The notes: a model not told the origin generated them from the letters alone. A stretch of 9,478 bases of DNA from an uncultured Lachnospira sp. (GCA_910585095.1 CAJUBU010000036.1:1-9478); one strand, 5' to 3'. Positions 1 through 6,805 are shown, counted from the first letter of the stretch. Numbers and translations: made by a program.

Positions 1-51
1 CCCACGTATCTAGCTTGGAAGGCTAGTGTTCTACCATTGAACTACACCCGC
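1..51 (-). tRNA. tRNA-Gly(TCC), 3' part cut off by window edge
   Basis: Read on the minus strand, the gene starts at 51 with GCGGGTG, followed by a D-arm (AGTTCAATGGTAGAAC) and an anticodon arm. The seven-base loop at 15-21 reads CTTCCAA, giving anticodon TCC (17-19), which decodes GGA/GGG. The T-arm and the 3' acceptor strand lie beyond position 1. It follows tRNA-Pro by about 15 bases, so the two are almost certainly processed from one transcript. Confidence 0.93.
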
Positions 52-66
52 ATATGGAAAATATAA

Positions 67-141
67 TCGGGGTGACAGGATTCGAACCTGCGACCTCTTG
101 ATCCCAAATCAAGCGCTCTAGCCAAGCTGAGCCACACCCCG
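67..141 (-). tRNA. tRNA-Pro(TGG)
   Basis: A complete cloverleaf is visible on the minus strand. The acceptor strands CGGGGTG and CACCCCG pair over 7 bp. The anticodon loop TTTGGGA carries anticodon TGG (104-106), and the T-loop TTCGAAT is canonical. The discriminator base is A at 67. The following bases are TTATAT, so CCA is not encoded and must be added by tRNA nucleotidyltransferase. It is the first tRNA after the promoter at 206-234. Confidence 0.97.
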
Positions 142-205
142 ATATTCAATGTACATACGTTAAACCGCTTCTTGAAATTCTTTCCAGTACCGCAACGCAA
201 GTATG

Positions 206-234
206 ATTATATTACATGAAAAGACAAATGTCAA
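206..234 (-). promoter_or_regulatory. Consensus sigma-70-type promoter of the tRNA-Pro/Gly unit
   Basis: On the minus strand there is a perfect -35 TTGACA (229-234), a 17-base spacer and a perfect -10 TATAAT (206-211). Transcription would start near 198 and run through a leader of about 57 bases into tRNA-Pro. No other gene lies downstream on that strand within the window. Immediately upstream, 241-290 is an A/T-only-like stretch with 10-base periodicity that could serve as an UP element. Confidence 0.9.
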
Positions 235-240
235 CACTTA

Positions 241-290
241 TTTTTAAAAATTTTTCAAATTTCTTTAAATGTCTTTAAATATCTTTAAAA
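241..290. repeat. Phased 10-bp A/T-tract repeat, possible UP element
   Basis: Five consecutive 10-base units align: TTTTTAAAAA, TTTTTCAAAT, TTCTTTAAAT, GTCTTTAAAT and ATCTTTAAAA. A/T tracts repeated once per helical turn are a known cause of intrinsic DNA curvature. The block starts 6 bases upstream of the -35 box of the tRNA promoter, where an alpha-subunit UP element would sit. The role as UP element is inference. It also lies just after the end of the five-gene operon, where I see no clear Rho-independent terminator. Confidence 0.55.
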
Positions 291-339
291 ATAGTCAATC
301 AATTGCCGCAACACAAGTCCTCCTCTTATATCTCAGCTT

Positions 340-825
340 TTATTCTATTGCCTTCAAATAAAAATTGATATTTTCCTTATCATCCACCTCCATCATAATA
401 TATGTAGATTTTTTATCTTGTTGTCTTGGATAAGACAAACTTCCTGGATTAATCATTGTAATCGCATCGCCTACATTAATAACAGGTCTGTGTGTATGTC
501 CAAACATAACAATATCAAATCCCCTTGCAATACCTTCATCACGCAATGTCTTTAAATCTAAGGAGACATAATAATAATGTCCATGTGTGAGCAAAACATG
601 ATATTTTCCAATTTCCGTTTCTATCTCTCTATTTAATGTTGAAAAAAAGTCATTATTTCCAGGTACCATCAATACCTTACAATTTGCCATCTCGCAGATA
701 ACCTCATCGTCCCCCTCAAAATCCCCTAAATGTATCAGCATATCAAGTTTACCTTCTTTGCTAAGCGCCTCCGCTAAATTTTCAAGACGACCATGCGTAT
801 CACTTACCACCATTATCCTCTGCAT
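340..825 (-). CDS. Small metallophosphoesterase of the YfcE/MJ0936 type
   Basis: This is a 161-residue calcineurin-like phosphodiesterase. The metal-binding signature is complete: D9-T-H11 near the N terminus, G34-D35, G56-N-N-D59, H81 in a THGH segment and G109-H-T-H112, followed by the family-typical INPGS at 125-129. Family members are Mn2+-dependent phosphodiesterases active on model substrates, with no settled physiological substrate. The length is normal for the short YfcE/YsnB-like form. There is no signal peptide, so it should be cytosolic. The ATG at 823-825 has AGAGG (834-838) eight bases upstream. It is the last gene of the operon, 38 bases after the unknown protein. Position downstream of rdgB is a common clostridial arrangement. 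Confidence 0.92.
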   Translation of the reverse strand: MQRIMVVSDTHGRLENLAEALSKEGKLDMLIHLGDFEGDDEVICEMANCKVLMVPGNNDFFSTLNREIETEIGKYHVLLTHGHYYYVSLDLKTLRDEGIARGFDIVMFGHTHRPVINVGDAITMINPGSLSYPRQQDKKSTYIMMEVDDKENINFYLKAIE

Positions 826-863
826 AATTTAAACCTCTAAATTTCTATTATTTTTACTTTTTA

Positions 864-1208
864 TCACATACAATCGGATATATATGTCACATAAAAGCTG
901 TCTATATCCTTTGCAAAATACCAAATAACATTATCTTCATCACTGTTCATTCGCACTACATCACACTGTTTTGTATTTTGCATAAGATATTCTAAAATGG
1001 CATCATAGTGAGGATAATTCTCTTTCATGCTCTCATCATATGGGATATGCTCTTTGTGAAATGTTTTGTGTTTTTTATATTTTTCCTGCAAAAGTTTTTG
1101 TTGTGTGGTATCGCTATTACAATCATTAAGTTTTTCCCGTAGAAAACGGGCAACACATTCTTCATCATTTTCACCAAAAGCTTGCATGACTATTTCTTTT
1201 AATAACAT
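864..1208 (-). CDS. Uncharacterised 114-residue acidic protein
   Basis: I do not recognise this protein. It has no signal peptide or membrane segment. It is rich in charged residues, has a Lys/His-rich middle (residues about 38-55, including KKHKTFHKEH), four scattered cysteines (C18, C30, C82, C113) and an aromatic C-terminal part (WYF, FYVTY). Its ATG (1206-1208) directly abuts the rdgB stop codon (1209-1211), and a GAGGA ribosome binding site (1216-1220) lies seven bases upstream inside the 3' end of rdgB. That site and the tight packing make it a real, translationally coupled gene. Its place between RdgB and a phosphodiesterase suggests a cytosolic accessory role, but this is only context. 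No function is assigned. Confidence 0.75.
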   Translation of the reverse strand: MLLKEIVMQAFGENDEECVARFLREKLNDCNSDTTQQKLLQEKYKKHKTFHKEHIPYDESMKENYPHYDAILEYLMQNTKQCDVVRMNSDEDNVIWYFAKDIDSFYVTYISDCM

Positions 1209-1805
1209 TTAATTTTCCTCAGCCATAATAAGCTTTTCTTTCATCATTCTCAACGCTTTTCCCCGATGGCTAATCTTATTTTTTTCCTCGCTTGACAGCT
1301 GTGCTGAACACTTATTATATTCTGGTAAAAATAAGATAGGGTCATATCCAAAACCATTTGTACCACATGGCTCATAAGCAATTGTTCCTTCCATTGTTCC
1401 TCTTGTCACAATCTCTTTTCCATCTGGAAAAACAACAGCTATAACGGCAACAAAACGTGCGCTTCTGTCCTTTCCCTCAACTCCTTGCAGCTTATCAATC
1501 AAAGCCCTGTTTTTTATATCATATGGCGTATCATGCCCCATAAATCGAGCGGAATAGATACCAGGTTCTTTATGAAGATAATCAATTTCTAATCCCGAAT
1601 CATCTGCCATAGTGATACATTTTGTAATCTTCATCACTTCACGAGCCTTAATCAGAGCATTTTCTTCAAATGTACTGCCATTTTCCTCTATATCCATATC
1701 AACTCCTGCGTCTTTCATGGATATGATATCTATATTAATATCTCCAAGAATTTCCTTAACTTCTCTTATCTTATTTTTATTATTTGATGCCAAAATAATT
1801 TTCAT
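1209..1805 (-). CDS. rdgB: XTP/dITP pyrophosphatase (non-canonical purine NTPase)
   Basis: The HAM1/RdgB family hydrolyses XTP, dITP and ITP to the monophosphate plus pyrophosphate, which keeps deaminated purines out of DNA and RNA. With the start chosen here the protein is 198 residues, the usual family size. Hallmarks are the N-terminal substrate-binding SNNKNK (7-12), F-E-E-N-A (46-50), D68-D69-S-G with the catalytic aspartate, PGIYSARF (81-88), FGYDP (152-156) and SHRGKAL (179-185). The frame is open to 1835, but that upstream ATG has no ribosome binding site. The ATG at 1805 has GAGGAA (1809-1814) just upstream and gives the canonical MKIILASNN start. It follows the protease gene by 51 bases and abuts the next gene. 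Q169 stands where many relatives have Glu in the AELS segment. Confidence 0.96.
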   Translation of the reverse strand: MKIILASNNKNKIREVKEILGDINIDIISMKDAGVDMDIEENGSTFEENALIKAREVMKITKCITMADDSGLEIDYLHKEPGIYSARFMGHDTPYDIKNRALIDKLQGVEGKDRSARFVAVIAVVFPDGKEIVTRGTMEGTIAYEPCGTNGFGYDPILFLPEYNKCSAQLSSEEKNKISHRGKALRMMKEKLIMAEEN

Positions 1806-1856
1806 CTGTTCCTCATTTCTATTGTTTTCAATCATAGTATTATTTAGTATAATTTT

Positions 1857-3578
1857 TCACCCTTCTTTTGCCATATTTGTTGAGTACACTTTCAAACATA
1901 AATTGCACGCTTTCGACTCCTCCACATGTTCCCAAGATTTTCCAAAAAGGCTGATATAACCTTCCCCATCATCAAGAACAACAGAACTTGTCGATGTTCC
2001 TGCACGGTATTCAATCGCAACAGGATGTACCGAATCTGGCGTAGTCAACTTCACGATAACAGCAAACTTTTCTCCTGATTTCACTTGAAATTCATCTTCT
2101 AAATCAATCGTATAAAATCCCTTATTGGCAAGCGTTCCTGACTGAATATACCGCTTTTTAGCAAATGATTCTACACCTTCAAATTCATCTAAATAATATA
2201 TCTCATAGGATGTATTTTTACCTGTTGCATAAAATCCTACCGCCTCTATCATCTCATCTTCTTTGGCTGTATAAACATTTGAAAAATAAGCTGTATCTTC
2301 ATCATATCCCAACTGCCCAATCCATCCACACAAATCACTTTGATAAATATTATCATAATTACCAGTATCTTCAACTCTTGTATAGACGGCGTTGTGTATT
2401 CCTATATTAGAATCATAATAAGAGACATAAAATAAGCCATCATCGCCAAATTCTGTCCCCCAGCTATTCATACAGATAAAAGCTCCATCGGCTTCTAATT
2501 CAACATTAAAATTACTTTTGGGGTATTTATCATCCCAACCCACAATAACAACATCATGGTTTGGTCGGTTTACGCCAATATAGCAATAAGCAGCCGTATC
2601 TGGATTATAGAACATAGAACTCTCTCCAGCCTGATTCATACTCGTATAAAGAGAAGATTCAACACCGCCATACAAAAATACAGCTTTTTTAATCGCCTCA
2701 ATATTTTTGCTGTCAATAATCTGAACCTCCTGCACATGTTTCATCGTCTTGGCATTATAATTAATCTCTCCATCACCATATATATCATCCTCTTCTAAAA
2801 CGGGTCCTCTCCATGAAGTCAAATATGCTATTGCTCTGGTATAATCGCCTCCATCATTTTGTGAACTAAAATATCCGTTATTTAACGCCATATTATCCTC
2901 TGAAAAATCAAACTTTTCCATTGGCATTAAACTGCTTTCCACAGCCGCTAGAGAAGCAAAAGCCCAACATGTTCCAAAAGTGCCTTGATTTTTAATATCT
3001 GGCAGTCTTCCAACATCTCTATAAGAATATTTTATAGGAATAATACTCTCATCTTTTGTAGTATCGCTAAGCATTAAAATATTTTCTTTTGAATCCCATT
3101 TATAATCGTAATTAAAACCCATTTCTAATACTTTTGTATTAATAAAATATTGATTGCCGACCATTTTCAAACCGGACTCCAATGTTAAAGAATCACCATT
3201 GACAACAATAACAGCGTTTTCCTTATACACCTCAACAACATTGTTTCCCCGTTGAAATTCTATTTTCTCATCATTAATTAAATTAATTGCACATTTAAAA
3301 ATACTGCTAAATTTTTTGACAGGCAGCATAATATTCATATCATTATCCATATAAATACGATTATCAATATCTGTCTCCACACCATCAACCAATAATTTGA
3401 TGGTATTGCTATTGGTTTCATTGGCAATAATCGTATTCCACTCTTCTGGAATGTTCGTTTCATTCATCACAACATTTCCCAGCGCAATTCCTCTGTCTTG
3501 TGAAACAATTGCCAATAAATAAATCACAATAGCAAGTAAAAATAATATAAATCCAAGATATATCCTCTTTGTTTTCAA
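1857..3578 (-). CDS. Membrane-anchored papain-like (C1) cysteine protease with lectin-like C-terminal domain
   Basis: The protein has 573 residues. Residues 5-25 form one hydrophobic segment after a basic N terminus, so it is either an uncleaved anchor or a signal peptide, and the bulk would lie outside the membrane. Residues about 62-170 resemble the copper-amine-oxidase N-terminal-like repeats seen in clostridial surface proteins. Residues about 181-400 are a papain-fold peptidase with the full catalytic set: Q198 (oxyanion), C204 in GTCWAF, H341 in PNHDVVIVGW and N371 in MNSWG. Residues about 410-565 match the lectin-like domain that follows many bacterial C1 peptidases. The start is TTG (3576-3578), overlapping the upstream stop TGA by four bases, with AAAGGA (3585-3590) six bases upstream. 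The next Met is residue 38, which would remove the membrane segment. Substrate is unknown; cell-wall or host protein turnover is plausible. Confidence 0.9.
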   Translation of the reverse strand: MKTKRIYLGFILFLLAIVIYLLAIVSQDRGIALGNVVMNETNIPEEWNTIIANETNSNTIKLLVDGVETDIDNRIYMDNDMNIMLPVKKFSSIFKCAINLINDEKIEFQRGNNVVEVYKENAVIVVNGDSLTLESGLKMVGNQYFINTKVLEMGFNYDYKWDSKENILMLSDTTKDESIIPIKYSYRDVGRLPDIKNQGTFGTCWAFASLAAVESSLMPMEKFDFSEDNMALNNGYFSSQNDGGDYTRAIAYLTSWRGPVLEEDDIYGDGEINYNAKTMKHVQEVQIIDSKNIEAIKKAVFLYGGVESSLYTSMNQAGESSMFYNPDTAAYCYIGVNRPNHDVVIVGWDDKYPKSNFNVELEADGAFICMNSWGTEFGDDGLFYVSYYDSNIGIHNAVYTRVEDTGNYDNIYQSDLCGWIGQLGYDEDTAYFSNVYTAKEDEMIEAVGFYATGKNTSYEIYYLDEFEGVESFAKKRYIQSGTLANKGFYTIDLEDEFQVKSGEKFAVIVKLTTPDSVHPVAIEYRAGTSTSSVVLDDGEGYISLFGKSWEHVEESKACNLCLKVYSTNMAKEG

Positions 3579-4729
3579 TCTTTATCCTTTCTTTTTGGCG
3601 GCTTTTTACCCAAAAATGAATAAAAATATGTTTTCAACATTCCATTGTATATCTTTCGATTCTTATCCGCTTTTCTTCCCATATATTTCTCAATATCTTG
3701 ATAAGACGTTATTACATATGCCGACCAACTATCAAGATTGGCAAATTGCTGCCCCAATGAACCATATATATGAGGTAAGGCTTCTTTTTCTTCCATTCTC
3801 TCGCCATATGGAGGATTTGTTATTATAAATCCATATTTTTTAGAATGTCTAAGTTGCGATACATCTCTGCTTTGAAAATGTATCAATTTAGAGACGCCTT
3901 CATTTTCCGCATTGATTCTTGCTGTTTTTAATACATCTTCATCAATATCATAACCTTGAATATCTGTTTCTATACTCAAGTCAATGAAATCTTTGGCTTC
4001 TTCAACCGCCTCATGCCATAATTTATACTTTACTATATTATCCCATCGTTGAGCGATAAATGTCCTATTCATACCAGGTGCAATATTAGCCGCTATCATA
4101 GCTGCTTCTATTGGAATAGTGCCACTTCCGCAAAATGGGTCTACTAATATTCTATCTTTTTTCCAAGGCGTCAACATAATAAGAGCCGCCGCCAAACATT
4201 CAGAAATTGGTGCCTTGCCTGCCATACGCCTATATCCACGTTTATGTAAAGACTCACCCGTCGTATCTAATGCTATCGTAACCATATCTTTTATTATCGT
4301 AACTCTTAAAGGATATGAATAGCCTGCCTCTGTAAACCAACTGACATTATATTTACTCTTTAACCTTTCAACAATTGCTTTCTTTATTATAGATTGTATG
4401 TCAGAACTGCTAAATAATTTACTATTAACTGAATTTGCCTTAGTAACCCAAAATTTGCCTTCTACTGGTATAAAATTTTCCCATGCCAAATCCTTTGTCT
4501 TATCAAATAATTCCGTGAACGTTACCGCCTTAAATTCGCCAACCTTTAACAAAACCCTCTGCGCTGTGCGCAATCCTATATTAGCTCGGCAAATCGCTTC
4601 CGCATCCCCCTCAAATGTTACCTTTCCATCCTCAACAGATAAAATTTCATATCCTAAATCGTATATTTCCCTTTTTAATACAGACTCCAACCCAAAATGG
4701 CAAGGAGCTATCAGCTCAAATGTATTCAT
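3575..4729 (-). CDS. THUMP-domain class I SAM-dependent RNA (guanine-N2) methyltransferase, RlmL/YpsC-like
   Basis: The protein has 384 residues. The N-terminal ferredoxin-like/THUMP region (residues about 1-155) binds RNA. The UPF0020-type catalytic domain (about 160-375) has the SAM-binding DPFCGSGT (197-204), the acidic GYDID (259-263) and the amino-methyltransferase motif N-P-P-Y (305-308). These mark an N2-guanine methyltransferase. E. coli RlmL acts on 23S rRNA G2445, but the target of the stand-alone clostridial form is not certain, and a tRNA target is the alternative. The ATG at 4727-4729 has GGAGGAAG (4731-4738) just upstream. The frame also opens at a TTG at 4744 with no ribosome binding site, which I reject. 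It is the first gene of the operon, and its stop overlaps the protease start by four bases. Confidence 0.93.
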   Translation of the reverse strand: MNTFELIAPCHFGLESVLKREIYDLGYEILSVEDGKVTFEGDAEAICRANIGLRTAQRVLLKVGEFKAVTFTELFDKTKDLAWENFIPVEGKFWVTKANSVNSKLFSSSDIQSIIKKAIVERLKSKYNVSWFTEAGYSYPLRVTIIKDMVTIALDTTGESLHKRGYRRMAGKAPISECLAAALIMLTPWKKDRILVDPFCGSGTIPIEAAMIAANIAPGMNRTFIAQRWDNIVKYKLWHEAVEEAKDFIDLSIETDIQGYDIDEDVLKTARINAENEGVSKLIHFQSRDVSQLRHSKKYGFIITNPPYGERMEEKEALPHIYGSLGQQFANLDSWSAYVITSYQDIEKYMGRKADKNRKIYNGMLKTYFYSFLGKKPPKRKDKD

Positions 4730-4813
4730 CCTTCCTCCAAACAATCAATTTGAAAAAATACAGTCATAATCTCATTACTTTCCGATTAATGAACAATTTT
4801 CCATAACAATACT

Positions 4814-4842
4814 ATATTATAACCCCATTGATTTTGTGTCAA
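4814..4842 (-). promoter_or_regulatory. Promoter of the five-gene operon
   Basis: On the minus strand a perfect -35 TTGACA (4837-4842) is followed after 17 bases by TAATAT (4814-4819). An overlapping TATAAT at 4816-4821 would give a shorter 15-base spacer. Transcription would start near 4807, leaving a 5' leader of about 77 bases before the methyltransferase ATG. It lies between the terminator of the upstream repeat gene and the operon, so the operon is transcribed independently. Confidence 0.8.
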
Positions 4843-4886
4843 TTGATTAATTTATCAAAATAAAGTCAAAAACTTAAAATAATTAA

Positions 4887-4914
4887 GTGGTTCTGTATAT
4901 ATTTACAGAACCAC
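4887..4914 (-). terminator. Terminator of the Asn-rich repeat gene
   Basis: An 11-bp perfect stem (GTGGTTCTGTA / TACAGAACCAC) closes a six-base loop. On the minus strand it is followed by a T-rich tract (TTAATTATTTTAAGTTTTT). It sits about 95 bases after the stop of the repeat gene. On the plus strand the run of six T begins eight bases after the stem, so weaker termination in that direction is possible too. Confidence 0.75.
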
Positions 4915-5009
4915 CCCATACATTTTTTAAGAAAAACAACTTATAATACTTTTTCGATAAGTCTTGCTATAAAGAAATTGCTAAAATGTTTTTCAAACTA
5001 TTGTTTGTT

Positions 5010-5270
5010 TTAGTATGAATTTTTTGAGCTGTTTTTTCCACAGTTTTTGCCTGAATTTGTTGCGTTTGTTGAGTTGCTTGAGTTCGTTGAATTTGTTGAG
5101 TTGCTTGCATTTGTTGAATTACTTGCATTTGTTGAGTTTGTTGAATTTTTTGAATAATTGCTTGCATTTGTTGAGTTACTTGCATTTGTTGAGTTTGTTG
5201 AATTTTTTGAATAATTGCTTGCATTTGTTGAGTTATATGAGTTTGTTGAGTTTGTTGAATTCTTAGCCAT
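5010..5270 (-). CDS. 86-residue Asn/Ser/Thr-rich tandem-repeat protein
   Basis: The ATG at 5268-5270 is preceded by a perfect AGGAGGTG ribosome binding site six bases upstream, which decides the frame. The protein is almost entirely Asn, Ser, Thr and Ala, with Asn at nearly every third residue (N-S-T, N-A-S). The register is broken only by N-Y-S-K steps. A 19-residue unit beginning NSTNASNYSK is present twice in perfect tandem plus a partial third copy. The tail changes to Gly/Lys/Cys-bearing text (GKNCGKNSSKNSY). There is no signal peptide, no membrane segment and only one cysteine. I do not recognise a named family; small Asn-rich proteins of unknown, possibly spore-related, role occur in clostridia, but that link is inference. 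The same DNA is open in the two other minus frames (Gln-rich and Lys/Leu-rich), which is a by-product of the short repeat. Confidence 0.72.
   Translation of the reverse strand: MAKNSTNSTNSYNSTNASNYSKNSTNSTNASNSTNASNYSKNSTNSTNASNSTNASNSTNSTNSSNSTNATNSGKNCGKNSSKNSY
5101..5234. repeat. 57-bp tandem direct repeat inside the Asn-rich gene
   Basis: Bases 5121-5177 and 5178-5234 are identical 57-base units (19 codons). A partial left copy at 5101-5120 differs at one base from the matching end of the unit. The unit is itself built of shorter GTTGAGTTT and GCATTTGTTGA-like pieces. The period is a multiple of three, so copy-number change keeps the frame. Perfect identity suggests recent duplication or ongoing slippage. 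Confidence 0.93.
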
Positions 5271-5441
5271 ATGGCACCTCCTAAAATAATTATATTTCTC
5301 TATTATTATTTCAATTTAATCTCAACTTTATTCATTCAAAAATAAAAAAGAAATTTAATTTCTTTATTTCTATTTTTTTAATTTATTAATATTTCTTTAT
5401 TTTATCTTTCTTTTCAAAACTTTAATATCTCTCACACTATA
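5271..5441. other. Very AT-rich intergenic leader of the repeat gene
   Basis: This stretch is nearly all A and T. It contains the repeat gene's AGGAGGTG ribosome binding site (5274-5281 region) and an 8-bp AT hairpin (AAAGAAAT / ATTTCTTT, 5347-5365). Several TATAAT-like boxes occur, but none is paired with a convincing -35 at proper spacing, so I cannot name the promoter. No gene is visible. Confidence 0.5.
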
Positions 5442-5945
5442 TTAATAGTTATAAATAAATTTAAGGAATATTAATTTTAAAAAGAATTCATTAATAGCAT
5501 CTTCTATACAACTGCCAGAACAAAAAATACTGTCATTAAAATAATATATAAATTATTCTTTTTGGTGTAACATACATAATACCATCTGGCTCAATAGAAC
5601 CAATAGGAAATAGTTTTTCACCGATAATTTTTGTTACAACCTCAATATCCATTATAATATCATTATCCAATGTAGCATCAACGCATCAAATGCAAAAGTT
5701 GCTCCATTATATTTTTTTACCCCAGAAACCATATGAAGCTCTTGCAAAATTTGATATGTTGCTTCACATTTATTTTTTATTTCTGCACTTATTTTCATTG
5801 TGGACATTTGTCTTATATTTTTCTCTTGTAATGCTATCATATTGAAATATCTCATCGGCGCATATTCTCTAAAAGTTAATCCGCCCAACTCAAAAAGAAT
5901 CATTCTAATACAATCAAAACAATGATACCCTATATTTTTGTCATC
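5442..5945 (-). pseudogene. Decayed SUKH-3-like immunity protein gene (frameshifted)
   Basis: One protein can be followed across three reading frames on the minus strand. Segment one (5945 down to about 5685) reads IGYHCFDCIRMILFELGGLTF and onward to GATFAFDA. A frameshift near 5682-5686 leads to VDATLDNDIIMDIE and then GEKLFPIGSIEPDGIMYVTP (to about 5543). A second shift in a T-run near 5538-5541 leads to NDSIFCSGSCIEDAINEFF, ending at stop 5442-5444. The FL-x-E-[FL]-GGL start, the later L-[FY]-P-[IL]-G block and the C-terminal G-x-x-x-E-x-A-[IL] segment follow the SUKH-3 (SMI1/KNR4 superfamily) order and length of about 150-165 residues. These proteins neutralise polymorphic toxins. A third disruption near 5929-5942 (A-run, in-frame TGA upstream) removes the N terminus. 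No toxin gene is adjacent. The family assignment is from memory of the pattern and needs a profile search. Confidence 0.6.
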
Positions 5946-6158
5946 TCAAGTATAGTATATCTTATTTTTTATATTTTTATTTTTCACTTAACATAAATAA
6001 GTTAACCTAAAAGTTTCTCCTTAAGGCAAAGTTTTATCTTCTATATATACAGACAATAAAATTACACCTATAGCATTCTCAATAATGTTTTTATACTGAA
6101 AAATCTAGAAGTAAACATTGATCTAACATATAATGATATATGTAACTGATAAATATTA
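5946..6158. other. AT-rich spacer without recognisable gene
   Basis: No open frame with a ribosome binding site is present. A short minus-strand stretch near 6020-6100 reads as about 25 sense codons (including IIENAIGVILLSVYIEDK) before TAA, and may be another gene relic, but I cannot assign it. No left end of the neighbouring IS3 element is recognisable. Confidence 0.4.
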
Positions 6159-6654
6159 ATTGACTATAAATTTAAAAAAAGAGCCAATCTTTATTTATTT
6201 TTTGATATCCTTTTTGTTTTGCTTCATAATCAGCATTTATTTTCAAGGAAAATTATTATTTTTCATATATTTGAAAAAGCTGATGTTGACTTAGTAACAA
6301 CAACTTTTTTAAAAACTTATAAAAAACAAAAGCCTTCTTATGGGCTTATGTTTCATTCTGATAAATATGTCAAATATACGACTCTTTCGTAAACTATTAG
6401 ATTCCTTTGATATTATACAATCTTTTTCAAAAAAAGGGCATCCATTTGATAATGTTGTATGTGAATGTTTTTTCAAATATCTTAAAAAAGAAGAAACCAA
6501 TCGAAGAACTTATCATACATTACAGGAATTACAAAATTCTATCTTTGAATACATTGAAAAATTTTACAACGCCAAAAGATCACCCCCATCACTTGGACTT
6601 GTTACTCCAAATAAGACATTTATACTGGAAACAGCATTAAATTGCTGTTCTTAG
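6159..6654 (+). pseudogene. IS3-family transposase (OrfB) remnant, 5'-truncated and frameshifted
   Basis: The integrase-core C-terminal half of an IS3 OrfB can be read in two frames. The first (6159-6389) includes LFSRKIIIFHIFEKADVDLV and then GLMFHSDKYVKYTT, carrying the middle DDE aspartate. It ends at TAA (6390-6392). A shift near 6380-6390 moves to FRKLLDSFDIIQSFSKKGHP, then the FDNVVCECFFKYLKKEE segment with the catalytic Glu, and the closing RRTYHTLQELQ...SLGLVTPNK block, stopping at 6652-6654. The helix-turn-helix OrfA and the N-terminal half of OrfB are missing. Where VMDLFSRK would be expected, the text reads NQHLFSRK, so another catalytic region is damaged too. The element is dead. 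Intact relatives code for about 270-290 residues in OrfB. Confidence 0.87.
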
Positions 6655-6726
6655 AAATATTTGTTCATTATATTAACTATAGTTTAACATCTGAAACTCA
6701 AAATTGAATAATAAGTTGTTTTTCAG

Positions 6727-6746
6727 TGTCCTCAATGGGGCTAGAG
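6727..6746 (+). repeat. Left member of imperfect inverted repeat (TGTCCTCAA core)
   Basis: TGTCCTCAATGGGGCTAGAG lies 72 bases after the transposase remnant. Its reverse-complement counterpart at 9223-9241 reads TGTCCTCAACAGGCTAAAG. They share TGTCCTCAA exactly and then GGCTA-[AG]-AG with one gap. It starts with TG, as IS3-type terminal repeats do. Together the pair brackets the pectate lyase unit. Confidence 0.5.
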
Positions 6747-6751
6747 AACTG

Positions 6752-6771
6752 AAGTGTTAAAGACACTTTTT
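6752..6771 (+). terminator. Small hairpin with T-run after the transposase remnant
   Basis: AAGTGT (6752-6757) pairs with ACACTT (6763-6768) around a five-base loop, and the 3' arm runs into five T. The stem is short and weak, so termination is uncertain. It separates the transposase relic from the pectate lyase promoter. Confidence 0.35.
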
Positions 6772-6805
6772 AAAAAATATAACTAAAAGTTTGTTGTAAG
6801 TAATG

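Noticed and set aside
190..316. Near-identical pieces CCGCAACGCAAGT (190-202) and CCGCAACACAAGT (304-316)
   Set aside because: One mismatch in 13 bases about 100 bases apart could be chance; the flanks do not match and no second promoter or tRNA relic goes with it.
287..335. AGGAGG on the minus strand followed by TTG/GTG, after the phosphodiesterase gene
   Set aside because: The frames close after 5 and 9 codons, so no gene can be supported; it may be a relic.
4967..5224. Gln-rich open frame (T-Q-Q-M-Q repeats) overlapping the Asn-rich gene on the same strand
   Set aside because: It has no ribosome binding site and starts inside the repeat. A short repeat without stop codons opens all three frames at once; the Asn frame alone has the AGGAGGTG site.
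5015..5266. Leu-rich plus-strand open frame across the same repeat
   Set aside because: It is the complement of the repeat, starts without a ribosome binding site and has no independent support.
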